Positions 17,387 through 25,437 of a stretch of DNA of 64,000 nucleotides are shown here, in pieces. This stretch comes from Kumtagia yinganensis. GTDB taxonomy: Bacteria; Pseudomonadota; Alphaproteobacteria; Rhizobiales; Rhizobiaceae. The notes beneath the pieces were generated by a model. That model had not been told where the DNA came from. It ran no database searches and saw nothing but the letters and a program-made list of their open reading frames with translations. Every line of letters starts with the position of its first letter. Position 1 is the first letter of the stretch. Position numbers and translations under genes: made by a program. The stretch covers positions 124,001 to 188,000 of the forward strand of contig NZ_JBEBMH010000008.1 of the NCBI RefSeq assembly GCF_040081985.1, read 5' to 3'.

Positions 17387-18235
17387 ATGCCGTTCCAGAT
17401 CCGCTCGCTTCGCTTCGTTCACGGCGGCATCCAATTTATCGAGTTCGACGAAGACATAGTGTGCTCGCTCGTCGGGCTGTCGGCGTTCTCCCTGAGTTAC
17501 GGTCCTGGCGTCGACCACCACGTCGAGACGATGAGCGTCTCGATCAAAGTGACGCCCGTGGGGACCAGGCAGTTGTTTGTCGAGGCGATACCGGTCCTTT
17601 CCGACGACAGCGGCAACCGCCAGGGCGATGGCAGCTATGTCTGCGTTTCCGTCCTAGCCTGGGTCGGCGAGGCGCCGTCGGTCGGCTCGGTTTCGATGCC
17701 TCCGCCAATCACGCTCAACAACAGCGAAAGCGTCGATCTGGACGAATATCCGCGGATCGCGGCGCTCTCTGGCTTCGACCTGAGCTACGGCGACAGCGAT
17801 CATCATCTGTTGGGGGCAGACGCCACCGTTTTCCCCTCCGGGTCCGCCATTTTAGCCATGGCGCAAATGGCGGACGGGGACGGCAACTTCGCGTCGACCG
17901 CCGAGATTTCCGCCGTGGTCATGGAGTATATCGGCTCCTCCGACCTCATCGTCATCAAATCGGTCAGCCTCGACGATGAAGGTCCCCAGACCATTGACAT
18001 GGGCGTGCCGCTGGCCCAGGTGGGCGTCTTCATGTCCGGCTTCAAGGCGACCTACAGCGGTACGAATCATGCCGTACAGACGTTCGGAGCCGGGCCGAAC
18101 ATCTTCGCGATCGACCATAAGAACAGGACCAGGGTGAACACGTCCGGCATATGGTCCTTTGTCTGGGACGATTCGGGAAATCAAGGCCACGGCCCCTGCG
18201 ATCTCCTTATCGTCGGCATTCCGGCCTCGGATTGA
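17387..18235 (+). CDS. Protein with three internal beta-type repeats, function unknown
   Basis: A 282-residue acidic protein I do not recognise. Three copies of a repeat of about 90 residues are visible. They open with GLSAFSLSYGPGVDHH (from residue 30), ALSGFDLSYGDSDHH (125) and FMSGFKATYSGTNHA (214), and contain DDSGN (73), DGDGN (162) and DDSGN (260) before a hydrophobic strand. Alternating hydrophobic residues suggest beta sandwiches, and the Asp-rich loops could bind calcium. There is no signal peptide. GGGAGA six nt upstream favours the ATG at 17387 over an earlier in-frame one. A lectin-like role is possible but unproven. Confidence 0.6.
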   Translation: MPFQIRSLRFVHGGIQFIEFDEDIVCSLVGLSAFSLSYGPGVDHHVETMSVSIKVTPVGTRQLFVEAIPVLSDDSGNRQGDGSYVCVSVLAWVGEAPSVGSVSMPPPITLNNSESVDLDEYPRIAALSGFDLSYGDSDHHLLGADATVFPSGSAILAMAQMADGDGNFASTAEISAVVMEYIGSSDLIVIKSVSLDDEGPQTIDMGVPLAQVGVFMSGFKATYSGTNHAVQTFGAGPNIFAIDHKNRTRVNTSGIWSFVWDDSGNQGHGPCDLLIVGIPASD

Positions 18236-18512
18236 CGCCACGACGGAACACTCGCAACGCATGTCCATCAGCCTTTGCGCCACCCGCGGGCGCCGGAAAC
18301 AAGTTCTGCCCCCAACGTTTGCGCGGCGACACAATCCGGATACAGAATATCGATAGTTCCACATCAAGAATTGCATGCTTACACTTTTCCTTGCAACTTC
18401 GCATGTCTCAGGTGAGGACGGCTGCTTAACCCCGCGCGGCAGCCGTCCCACACGCTGACGGACATCGCCGGTTGTCTTAGGGCCGCCGGCGGGCAGGACA
18501 TTGGAGCGGTCC
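18236..18512. other. Intergenic region without recognised features
   Basis: About 277 bp in which I see no gene, strong terminator or repeat. It presumably carries the promoter of the next gene. Confidence 0.4.
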
Positions 18513-19238
18513 ATGGAATTCGTCACGCTGATCCACACACGCTGGCCGAAGGACGAGTTCATCTACGAACACAGCGGCAATGGCGAAATCCTCGACGAGG
18601 TGGACAATCTCAGCGACGACGAGCGCAAGGTGCTTTATCGCACGCCCGGCCGCGCCATCACCCTGCCGGCAAACCGGAAACGCTACAGCGGCATGTGGGG
18701 CACGATGATGATGGTCATCGGCGGCCCGATCCATTGCGCCCAGTTCGACCAGCCGGTGCCGGCGGACATGCTGTGCGGCGGCAGGCAGGTCGAGTTCAAC
18801 ATCAACAGCCGAAGGGTCTATGTCGCGACATTCGGCGATGTCGCGTCGACAAAGCTGTTCACCACGGTCGAGCGCTACCGCACCGATGACGGGCGAGTGG
18901 ACGAGTGGGACATCGGTTTCGTGCGGCTGATGCGCCGCGGCAAACCTTACGGCCTGCGCGTCGAGCGCAACAACAAGGCGGTCAAGGAACTGCGAACCGG
19001 CCATGACGGAATCTGCCTGCGAGTGCTCGGCGGCTCGAGCCTGCAGCAGCAGGCGATCCTCATCCACGAGGCACCGAATGTCGGGTGGGTGACCGGATGC
19101 ATCGGGCCGAGGCCGCATGGCAATCGCGAGGTCTTCAGGAACGAGGCGGGTAACCCGTCCGATCAGGCGGTGCGCGAGATCATCCGCGAGGTCGACCGCC
19201 GGGGCGGCAAGGGGCAGCTTTATGTCCTGCGAGGCTGA
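18513..19238 (+). CDS. Hypothetical protein with IHxAP...GCI motif (DUF5675/L,D-transpeptidase-like?)
   Basis: A 241-residue soluble protein starting MEFVTLIHTRWPKDEFIYEH; GGAG six nt upstream supports the ATG at 18513. The centre reads FNINSRRVYVATFGDVASTK, and the C-terminal third carries AILIHEAPNVGWVTGCIGP. An IH...GCI arrangement recalls DUF5675 and L,D-transpeptidase-like folds, where His and Cys are catalytic or structural. The similarity is short and I would not assign an enzyme activity. No signal peptide is seen. It stands apart from neighbours, so there is no operon context. Confidence 0.5.
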   Translation: MEFVTLIHTRWPKDEFIYEHSGNGEILDEVDNLSDDERKVLYRTPGRAITLPANRKRYSGMWGTMMMVIGGPIHCAQFDQPVPADMLCGGRQVEFNINSRRVYVATFGDVASTKLFTTVERYRTDDGRVDEWDIGFVRLMRRGKPYGLRVERNNKAVKELRTGHDGICLRVLGGSSLQQQAILIHEAPNVGWVTGCIGPRPHGNREVFRNEAGNPSDQAVREIIREVDRRGGKGQLYVLRG

Positions 19239-19393
19239 GAGCAACTCGTCGGAAGTCACTTGGCCGGTTAGAGCCACGGCTTTTGCGGCTTCGTCACTAT
19301 CGCCACTGCACAATGTCAAAGATGCCGTCTGTGCCCCGGACCGGAATTAGGTGATCCTGACTCCGTCAAAACCCCGAAACACGGAGTACAATC

Positions 19394-19666
19394 ATGAAAC
19401 GCTATGTGATCGAACGCGATATCCCAGGTGTGGGCAGCCTCAGCGGCGAACAGCTCAAGGGTGCCGCCGCCACATCCAACGAGGCCCTGGCAAAGCTTGC
19501 CGGCAAGGCGCAGTGGGAAAAGTCGTTCGTCGTCGATGACAAGACCTTCTGCATCTACATCGCCGAGAACGAGGATGCGGTGCGCGAGCACGCCGCGCTA
19601 AGCGGCTTTCCGGCCAACAAGATCACCGAGGTGCGGACCATCATCGATCCGATGACCGCCAGTTGA
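19394..19666 (+). CDS. DUF4242 (SCO4226-like) protein
   Basis: A 90-residue ferredoxin-like protein. MKRYVIERDIPGVGSLSGEQ at the start and AENEDAVREHAALSGFPANK near the end match the DUF4242 pattern, in which the His-Ala and GFPA region is conserved; one characterised member binds nickel. It starts a co-directional run of three genes (DUF4242, VOC, AraC-type regulator), although 70 bp separate it from the VOC gene. No enzymatic role can be stated. Confidence 0.75.
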   Translation: MKRYVIERDIPGVGSLSGEQLKGAAATSNEALAKLAGKAQWEKSFVVDDKTFCIYIAENEDAVREHAALSGFPANKITEVRTIIDPMTAS

Positions 19667-19736
19667 TCAAGACGCGCCGCCGGCCTCATGGGCGGGCGGC
19701 GCAATTCGTCGCCGCAGCCGCAGGAGAAGCCTGACC

Positions 19737-20159
19737 ATGAACGTTTTTGACAAGGCAGCCGCGGGCCAGTTCTGCTGGATCGATCTGGCGGCGAGAGATG
19801 CCGAGGCAGCGGAGACCTTTTACGGCCAGTTGTTTGGCTGGACGGCCCGTCCGCAGCCGGCGAATGGCGGCAGTTTTACCCGCCTCCAGCTTGGCGGGAC
19901 CGACGTCGGCTCGATGTACCAGCTTGGCCGAAAGCACCTCGAACACGGAGTGCCGTCGCATTGGACGCCTTACGTCCAGATCCACAGCGTGGAGGCGGCA
20001 ATGGCCCGGGCGGTGGGCCTCGGCGCCGAACCGATCGTCCGCCCCTTCGAGGTCTCGCGCATGGCACGGATCGCGGTGGTCCTCGATCCGGCTGGGGCGC
20101 CGGTTGGACTGTGGGAGCCGCTGGCGACGGCCAAGGGAGGCGAAAGTGCTAGAAACTGA
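19737..20159 (+). CDS. VOC (glyoxalase/bleomycin-resistance) superfamily protein
   Basis: A 140-residue vicinal-oxygen-chelate protein with two beta-alpha-beta-beta-beta modules. GQFCWIDLAARDAEAAETFY opens the first; HWTPYVQIHSVEAAMARAVG and ARIAVVLDPAGAPVGLWEP form the second. It is the small antibiotic-resistance-like VOC type; the metal and substrate are unknown. Its last 14 nt overlap the GTG start of the GlxA-type regulator, so the two are cotranscribed and the regulator may control it. Confidence 0.82.
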   Translation: MNVFDKAAAGQFCWIDLAARDAEAAETFYGQLFGWTARPQPANGGSFTRLQLGGTDVGSMYQLGRKHLEHGVPSHWTPYVQIHSVEAAMARAVGLGAEPIVRPFEVSRMARIAVVLDPAGAPVGLWEPLATAKGGESARN

Positions 20160-21216
20160 AAGCGTCTTGGCCGACCGGCCGCGGAGCGAAGGCGCCCTTA
20201 TCGACGTCACCGTCGTCCTTCTCGACGAAGGGCACGCCTCGACGGCTATCGCGCCGATCGAGGTTTTTCACGCAGCCGGCAGGCTTTGGGAATGGCTTCA
20301 CGGCGAGAGCGAGGGGCCGCGATTCAGGGTGCGGAGCGCTTCGATCGACGGCGGCAGCGTGAGCGTCTTTGGCTCCCTGCGGATGACTCCGGAACTCGCC
20401 ATCGAAGACGTCGAGCATACCGACATCATCCTCGTCTCCACCTCTGGCTGGGACCTCCAGGAGCGTATCTCCAAGAATACCCCGCTACTTCCTTGGCTGC
20501 GCAAATGGCATGAGCGCGGCGCCTATATCTGCGCCACCTGTACGGCTGTCGCCTTCCTCGCCGAATCCGGACTTCTCGACGGCCGGCAGGCGACCACCCA
20601 CTGGGGCGTCGCCGAACAATTGCGCGAGCGCTATCCCAATGTCGACTGGCGACCCGAACAGTTCGTGACCGAGGACAGCCGCGTGTTTTGCAGCGGCGGC
20701 GTCTATGCCTCGATCGATCTTAGCCTCTATCTGGTCGAAAAATTCTGCGGCCACGAGATCGCGCTGCAATGCGCGAAGTCGCTTCTGATCAGCATGCCGC
20801 GCGCCCGGCAGTCCGGATATTCTTCACTGCTGTTTTCGCGCCCGCATGCCGACGAGAAGATCAGGCAGGTCCAGGATTTCCTGCACCAGAACTTCGAGCG
20901 CGACGCCCCGATCGATGCACTTGCCGGGCGTATCGGCATGGGGCCACGGAACTTCATCCGCCGGTTCAAGGCCGCGACCGGTTATCTGCCCGGCGCCTAC
21001 CATCAGATGCTCAGGATAGAAGCCGCCAAGCAGATGCTGGAATATGGCGCGCTGTCGATCCAGGAGGTCTGCACCAAGACCGGCTATGACGACCTGGCCT
21101 TCTTCCGCGGCCTGTTCAAGCGCTACACGGGCATGACGCCTGTCGAGTACCGGACTCGCTTTGCCGAGATGAACTTTGCGCGCGGCGAACTGGTCTCCGG
21201 ACGGCCCGCGGCATGA
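20146..21216 (+). CDS. GlxA-type AraC-family regulator with DJ-1/PfpI-like domain
   Basis: A 356-residue regulator. Residues about 15-190 are a DJ-1/PfpI-type sensor domain, with AYICATCTAVAFLAESGLLD at the nucleophile-elbow position and RVFCSGGVYASIDLSLYLVE later. Residues about 240-345 are an AraC DNA-binding domain (RNFIRRFKAATGYLPGAYHQ and YDDLAFFRGLFKRYTGMTP). The GTG at 20146 has AAGGGAGG upstream; reading further upstream would overlap the VOC gene. GlxA-type regulators usually activate catabolic genes; the effector is unknown. Confidence 0.88.
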   Translation: MLETESVLADRPRSEGALIDVTVVLLDEGHASTAIAPIEVFHAAGRLWEWLHGESEGPRFRVRSASIDGGSVSVFGSLRMTPELAIEDVEHTDIILVSTSGWDLQERISKNTPLLPWLRKWHERGAYICATCTAVAFLAESGLLDGRQATTHWGVAEQLRERYPNVDWRPEQFVTEDSRVFCSGGVYASIDLSLYLVEKFCGHEIALQCAKSLLISMPRARQSGYSSLLFSRPHADEKIRQVQDFLHQNFERDAPIDALAGRIGMGPRNFIRRFKAATGYLPGAYHQMLRIEAAKQMLEYGALSIQEVCTKTGYDDLAFFRGLFKRYTGMTPVEYRTRFAEMNFARGELVSGRPAA

Positions 21217-21240
21217 AGTATGGGCGGCAGGGCCTGCCAC

Positions 21241-21297
21241 GCCTGTGAAATCGCCGGCGGGCGGCTGCCCGTTCGCTGGCCGCCCTTGGTCACAGGC
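21241..21297 (+). terminator. Nested stem-loop downstream of the GlxA-type gene
   Basis: GCCTGTGA and TCACAGGC enclose an inner GGGCGGC/GCCGCCC stem, giving a long two-tier hairpin just after the regulator gene. No T-run follows, so the terminator call is tentative. Confidence 0.5.
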
Positions 21298-21323
21298 CGC
21301 GGCGGCCCGTGACCAATCGCCAT

Positions 21324-21342
21324 GGCTGGCTGTAAGCCAGCC
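21324..21342. terminator. Short hairpin between converging genes
   Basis: GGCTGGC and GCCAGCC form a 7-bp stem around TGTAA, 9 bp from the end of the RTX gene. It probably serves as its terminator. Confidence 0.5.
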
Positions 21343-21351
21343 GACCAACAA

Positions 21352-22353
21352 TCAAACGATGAAATCGCTCGCGTCCAGCACGTGGCGGCCGATCAACACG
21401 ATCTGGAATTCGGCGGCGGCATCGTTGTCGACGTTGCCGGCGATGACCGTATCGCCGGCCGAGTTATACGCATAGCGCAGTTCACCGGGGCTGTTCGAGA
21501 TGAATCCGTCCCTGCCGATGAAGACGAAGGCCTGATTGCCGGTCCAGGTCAGGTCGGCGTCGATCTTCGACAAATCGATCAGATCGTCATAGCCAAAACC
21601 GTCATTGACCTGAAAATCGGTGATCACGTCGCGGCCGGAGGCGCTGGTCATCTCCGAGACGCTGACGAAACGGAAGATGTCGTCACCCGAGCCGCCCGAC
21701 ATCAGGTCGCTGCCGAGCCCGCCCCAGATCTGGTCGTTGCCGCTTTCACCGAAGATATCGTCGTCGCCGAGCCCGCCCAAAAGCTTGTCGCTGCCGCCAT
21801 TGCCGTCGATCGTGTCATGACCGCGACCGCCGAACAGCACGTCGGCGGAACTCGAACCGCTGAGGTTGCGTGCGGCCGTGGCGGTGTCGAGCACGAAGTC
21901 GGCGGTTATGAATTCACCGCGGGTGACGTCCGCGATCTCGATCACATGGTTCACACCACCGGCATAGGCATTGAGGATCGAGCCGCCGTCGGCGGTGTTG
22001 CCCAAAAGCGCCTGGACCTGGGTGAAATCGGATACACCCCAGGCGCGCAAGTCGATCCGGTCGTTGCCCAGTTCGAAGTCGGCGATGTAGTCGTCGCTCA
22101 ATCCGGTCGAGCGCGCGCTGGTGCGGAACCAGTCGTCGCCGGAGCCGCCATAAAGCGTGTTGATGCCGCTGTCGCCGAAAATGTCGTCGTCGCCCGAGCC
22201 ACCGTAGAGCGTATCGTTGCCGGCTCGGCCTGAGATCAGGTCGTGGCCTTCATAACCGTAGATCTTGTCGTTGCCGCCGTAGCCGTAGATTTCATCGCCC
22301 GCGGACGTGCCGGGGATGGTCTCGCTGCTGTTGGTGCCTTTGATCAGTGCCAT
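21352..22353 (-). CDS. RTX-type calcium-binding protein, probably exported by a type I system
   Basis: A 333-residue acidic protein built from hemolysin-type nonapeptide repeats. One block covers residues about 20-75 (YGGNDKIYGYEGHD, AGNDTLYGGSGDDDIFGDSG) and another about 165-225 (GRGHDTIDGNGGSDKLLGGL, SGNDQIWGGLGSDLMSGGSG). These form a calcium-filled parallel beta-roll. The C-terminus (DVITDFQVNDGF onward, ending DASDFIV) resembles the serralysin-type secretion region. There is no N-terminal signal, as expected for type I export. No catalytic domain and no adjacent ABC/HlyD exporter are visible. Confidence 0.85.
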   Translation of the reverse strand: MALIKGTNSSETIPGTSAGDEIYGYGGNDKIYGYEGHDLISGRAGNDTLYGGSGDDDIFGDSGINTLYGGSGDDWFRTSARSTGLSDDYIADFELGNDRIDLRAWGVSDFTQVQALLGNTADGGSILNAYAGGVNHVIEIADVTRGEFITADFVLDTATAARNLSGSSSADVLFGGRGHDTIDGNGGSDKLLGGLGDDDIFGESGNDQIWGGLGSDLMSGGSGDDIFRFVSVSEMTSASGRDVITDFQVNDGFGYDDLIDLSKIDADLTWTGNQAFVFIGRDGFISNSPGELRYAYNSAGDTVIAGNVDNDAAAEFQIVLIGRHVLDASDFIV

Positions 22354-22527
22354 AAACGAATCTCCTTATCCCCGCGGGGAGGGTCGTACAGGCAACTTAG
22401 TGAACCTAAAATGAACGCGCCGGCGATCGGTTGTCGACTGCGAAGAGGGCGACAAGGCCGAGGCGCGGCGAACTCGGAACAGATGTTGGGGAGGTCGCGC
22501 TGGCTATTCGTAGGCCGCCGGCCGGCG

Positions 22528-23328
22528 CTACGTCTGCAACTCAGCCGCGAGGCGCTCGATATAAAAAGAAACAATCTCGCCGGTCCGCTCCAGCGGATTG
22601 AGCCCATCCGAGCCCTTCACCAGCATTGCCGAGAGCGTACTTTCGGAAGGCGTGTCGGGACCGAGCGCGATCACATCCGAAATCACACCGCACTGGATCG
22701 ACCGCATCGCCCTGCCCTCGCTGTTCACTCGAGCAGCCGCATAGAGATGCGCCGAATCGAGATTGACGATGTCGCAGCCCTCGCGGATGACGCCTTCCAG
22801 CATCGCGTCGTCCTCGCGGTAGATGGCGTCCCCGGTTGCCGCCCGCACAGGCGTCATCGCCGCCTTGGCCGGCCACAGCGACAGCACAGCCTCCCGCAGC
22901 GAGCGGTCGGCTACAATCACTTTTTCGCGGCTGTAGTGCGGCGTTGTGCCGTCGGCGGCGAAGGCGTCCTCGACGAGATAGAAATCGCCCATCGCCAAGC
23001 CCTTGGTGCCGAGCCCGCCCGCCAGTCCGTAGGCTAGAATCGTGTCGATGCCGTAAAAGGCCAATTCCTCCACGGTCGCTGACGAGACCGGACCGCCATA
23101 GACATGGGCCAGAGACAGGAAGCGCTGTCCCTCATGGGTGAGGATGCGCACGCTGTCCGGCGAGACATGGATGAAATGCTGGTCATCCACCCGTTGCGGA
23201 CTGTAGCGGTCGAGCGCTGCCGGAGGCGGGCAATAGCCGACCAGCGCCACCCGGATATCGCCGAACACGTCGGCGGGAAAACGCTTCCCGACGAGGCTGC
23301 GCGGCGTCAGATGCGGCTGCTTGACCAT
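22528..23328 (-). CDS. Nucleoside phosphorylase-like (PNP/UDP family) protein
   Basis: A 266-residue protein with the purine nucleoside phosphorylase/uridine phosphorylase fold. FYGIDTILAYGLAGGLGTKG matches the glycine-rich phosphate-pocket strand, MGDFYLVEDAFAADGTTPHY the loop after it, and EGCDIVNLDSAHLYAAARVN the region where family members hold the nucleoside and ribose (usually with an E-M-E/D pattern). GAGG six nt upstream supports the ATG at 23328. The usual catalytic pattern is only loosely kept, so the substrate may differ from ordinary nucleosides. Confidence 0.65.
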   Translation of the reverse strand: MVKQPHLTPRSLVGKRFPADVFGDIRVALVGYCPPPAALDRYSPQRVDDQHFIHVSPDSVRILTHEGQRFLSLAHVYGGPVSSATVEELAFYGIDTILAYGLAGGLGTKGLAMGDFYLVEDAFAADGTTPHYSREKVIVADRSLREAVLSLWPAKAAMTPVRAATGDAIYREDDAMLEGVIREGCDIVNLDSAHLYAAARVNSEGRAMRSIQCGVISDVIALGPDTPSESTLSAMLVKGSDGLNPLERTGEIVSFYIERLAAELQT

Positions 23329-23411
23329 CACAATCCTCGGTTGATATCTAGCCACGGGGCACGATTCGCCGCTACGGATTTCCTATAGTGTCGAACGGGG
23401 TTTGGGCAAAA

Positions 23412-23780
23412 ATGAAAATACGCAATGTCCTGAAATTACAGATGTCGCTAGTCGCCGTCCTGCTTATCGCCGCCGGTCCGGCGCTCACGGCGGAATCGCT
23501 GGCGGGAAAAGTCGGCACGAAACGCTCCAGCGTCTATTTTCCACAAGGCATGGAAGGCGGCTGCCAGAAAGCCTACAAAGACTATATCGCTGCGGCCGGG
23601 CATTCAGCCTATGCTTCTACGATGAACGGTCCAGGCATCTACAATTTCGTGTGCGGTGCCCGCACAAATGTCGGCTCGCAGGCAGCAGCCGAAAAGGCCG
23701 CAGTTGCAGACTGCGAGGCCGGACGCAAAAAATACAAAATCAAATTCCTCGGCGGATGTAAGGTCGTCGTATCCAAATAG
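23412..23780 (+). CDS. Small secreted four-cysteine protein
   Basis: A 122-residue protein with a signal peptide (MKIRNVLKLQMSLVAVLLIA, probable cleavage after ALTA). The mature part is basic and has four Cys (GGCQ, FVCG, ADCE, GGCK), enough for two periplasmic disulfides. The AAAEKAAVADCEAGRKKY segment recalls DUF4189-like proteins, but the match is weak. It converges with the HtrA-like gene 14 nt away. Function unknown. Confidence 0.65.
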   Translation: MKIRNVLKLQMSLVAVLLIAAGPALTAESLAGKVGTKRSSVYFPQGMEGGCQKAYKDYIAAAGHSAYASTMNGPGIYNFVCGARTNVGSQAAAEKAAVADCEAGRKKYKIKFLGGCKVVVSK

Positions 23781-23794
23781 CGGACCGGACGAGC

Positions 23795-24721
23795 CTACTG
23801 CAAACGCGGCTTGCGCAGGAAACTGCTGCGGCTGGCCGACTTGATGCGCAGCCACATGTCGCGCTTGCCGCGCACGATGCGGACAGGAATTTCGGTTCCC
23901 GCCGGCCCGCTGTTCCACACTTTCCGATAGAAATCGGCCAGCCCCGCGACCTCCTGGTCGCGCACGTCGGAGATGATGTCACCCTCGCGCAAGCCGGCAG
24001 CCGATGCCGGGCCACGGCCGTCCACGTCGACCACCACCACCTTGTCGTCGCGCTCGTTCGAGTAGATGCCGAGCCACGGCCGCGGCGGCCTGTTGATCTG
24101 GCCATACTTGAGCAGGTCGTCCAGCACCGGCCGCAAAAGGTTGATCGGCACGACCATGTTGATGTCCTGTACCGATGTCCCGTCAGCCATCTGCAGCAGC
24201 AGCGAACCGATGCCGAGCAGCTTTCCATCCGCATCGATCAACCCTGCGCCGCCCCACAAGGGATGGGCCGGCGCGGTGAAGATCGCCTCGTCCAGCAGAT
24301 ATTCCCAGTAGCCGGCGAATTCATGCTTGCTGACGATGTTGGCTCGGACGAACCGTCCGCCGCCACCACCGGCAAGAACGACGGGATCGCCTACCTTGGC
24401 GGCTGCAGAGTTGCCGAGTTCGAGAGCCGGCAGGTCGAGCGCGCCCAGCGCCTGCACCAGCCCGAAGCCGGTCTCCTGATCGTAGGCCAGTGCATGGGCC
24501 GGAACGATGCGACCATCCGCTTTCGTCAGCCAGACGTCCGCCGCTTCGGTAATCAGATAGCCGATCGTAAGCACAAGCCCGTCTTCGCGAATGACGACAC
24601 CGCTCCCCGCTCGCTGCGTTCCCAGAACCGAAGCGGTGAAAGCGTCCTCAGGCACCGAGGCCTGCAATGTCACGATCGAGCGCAGGGTATGTTCGAGATC
24701 CAAGCTCTTTTCCTTGGTCAT
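23795..24721 (-). CDS. HtrA/S1C-like protein with PDZ domain, catalytic triad missing
   Basis: A 308-residue protein with a trypsin-like domain (residues about 10-205) and a C-terminal PDZ domain (about 215-300; PWLGIYSNERDDKVVVVDVD, then PASAAGLREGDIISDV). The fold-defining GSGVVIREDGLVLT and a second-domain GGAGLIDADGKLLG are present. At the triad positions, His of TNxHV is Tyr55 (LTIGYLI), Asp is Gly85 (DQETGFGLV) and Ser of NPGNSGGPL is Gly147 (HPLWGGAGL). It is therefore probably a non-proteolytic binding protein. No signal peptide is present. GGGAG supports the ATG at 24721. Confidence 0.75.
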   Translation of the reverse strand: MTKEKSLDLEHTLRSIVTLQASVPEDAFTASVLGTQRAGSGVVIREDGLVLTIGYLITEAADVWLTKADGRIVPAHALAYDQETGFGLVQALGALDLPALELGNSAAAKVGDPVVLAGGGGGRFVRANIVSKHEFAGYWEYLLDEAIFTAPAHPLWGGAGLIDADGKLLGIGSLLLQMADGTSVQDINMVVPINLLRPVLDDLLKYGQINRPPRPWLGIYSNERDDKVVVVDVDGRGPASAAGLREGDIISDVRDQEVAGLADFYRKVWNSGPAGTEIPVRIVRGKRDMWLRIKSASRSSFLRKPRLQ

Positions 24722-24899
24722 GGGCGGCTCCCGCATGCGCTTCGGCGATGGCAGCAGTAGGGCCGAACGGCCCGTCGGAAGGATGTCTTTTCATAGGTAA
24801 GGCATCGACGCCGCAGTGCAAGGAGATGGGGCGGCCGAGCCGACGGCTTTCTAACCTTGTGAAGCCATTCCGCAATGCACAATCCATCTCGCAATTGCA

Positions 24900-24918
24900 A
24901 ATCACCTATTTGGTGATT
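24900..24918. promoter_or_regulatory. Operator-like palindrome 1 upstream of the psp/flotillin operon
   Basis: AATCACCTATTTGGTGATT has 7-bp perfect arms around TATTT. It lies 67-85 bp before the ATG at 24985, in the gap between that gene and the divergent HtrA-like gene. The 19-bp size is typical of a dimeric helix-turn-helix repressor site. The cognate regulator is unknown. Confidence 0.6.
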
Positions 24919-24937
24919 GGCATCTTGAAACCTCTCA

Positions 24938-24956
24938 AATCACCTATTACGTGATT
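24938..24956. promoter_or_regulatory. Operator-like palindrome 2 upstream of the psp/flotillin operon
   Basis: AATCACCTATTACGTGATT is a second, slightly degenerate copy exactly 38 bp downstream of the first. The direct repeat CAAATCACCTATT is shared. It lies 29-47 bp before the ATG at 24985, where it would overlap or follow the promoter core, so binding would probably repress. Confidence 0.6.
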
Positions 24957-24984
24957 GTAGAGGAGCAAAGACGATGAAGATGGA

Positions 24985-25437
24985 ATGAAAATAGCGAGTT
25001 ACGAGTTGATGCCCGACCGGGACGCCGCACGAGACATCGAGCGGACGTTCGAGGCCTACGGGCGGATGCGCGCCATATTGGACGAGATGACGCCTGCTCA
25101 TCCGAAGGACACCTTCGAACTGCAGCGGCTCGCCTATGAGCGCATCCGCCTGGAGACCGGCTTGCCGTCGCGGCTCGCCACCAACGGCATTCGCGAATAC
25201 GCCGCCGGCACCTGGTCGCTGGACCGCATGCCGCTCGACGAGAAGCTGATGTCGTTCAAGGGGGTCGACCGCGTGTCGCTGGCCTCGCTCGACGGACGTG
25301 TGGTGGTGCCATTCCTGATGACCGGATACGGCGACGCCTTCGAGAAACAGGCACTGGCGCATCTGATCCGGTCGAACGGCTCCTATTCGCTATCCGTGCC
25401 GCTTTCGCGTGAACTGCAAACCAAGGAGATCGAAGCC
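24985..25437 (+). CDS. TnpB-like N-terminal region, open in frame into pspA
   Basis: A 151-codon stretch with no stop before pspA. FELQRLAYERIRLETGLPSR (residues about 44-63) matches the helical N-terminal region of IS605/IS607-type TnpB proteins. MPLDEKLMSFKGVDRVSLAS and LDGRVVVPFLMTGYG (82-115), then NGSYSLSVPL (131-140), match the following beta (WED-like) region. The RuvC DED residues and the zinc ribbon are absent. Either a fusion protein of 369 residues is made, or this is a transposon remnant whose frame happens to run into pspA. AGGAG lies 19 nt upstream, with a 4-codon ORF between. Confidence 0.6.

Noticed and set aside
21352..22353. RTX toxin with an enzymatic domain
   Set aside because: The whole protein is calcium-binding repeats plus a secretion-type tail; no protease, lipase or acyltransferase motif and no adjacent exporter is visible.
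24985..25437. A functional TnpB nuclease or complete IS605/IS607 element
   Set aside because: Only the N-terminal third is present; no RuvC acidic residues, zinc ribbon, TnpA gene or element ends were found nearby.
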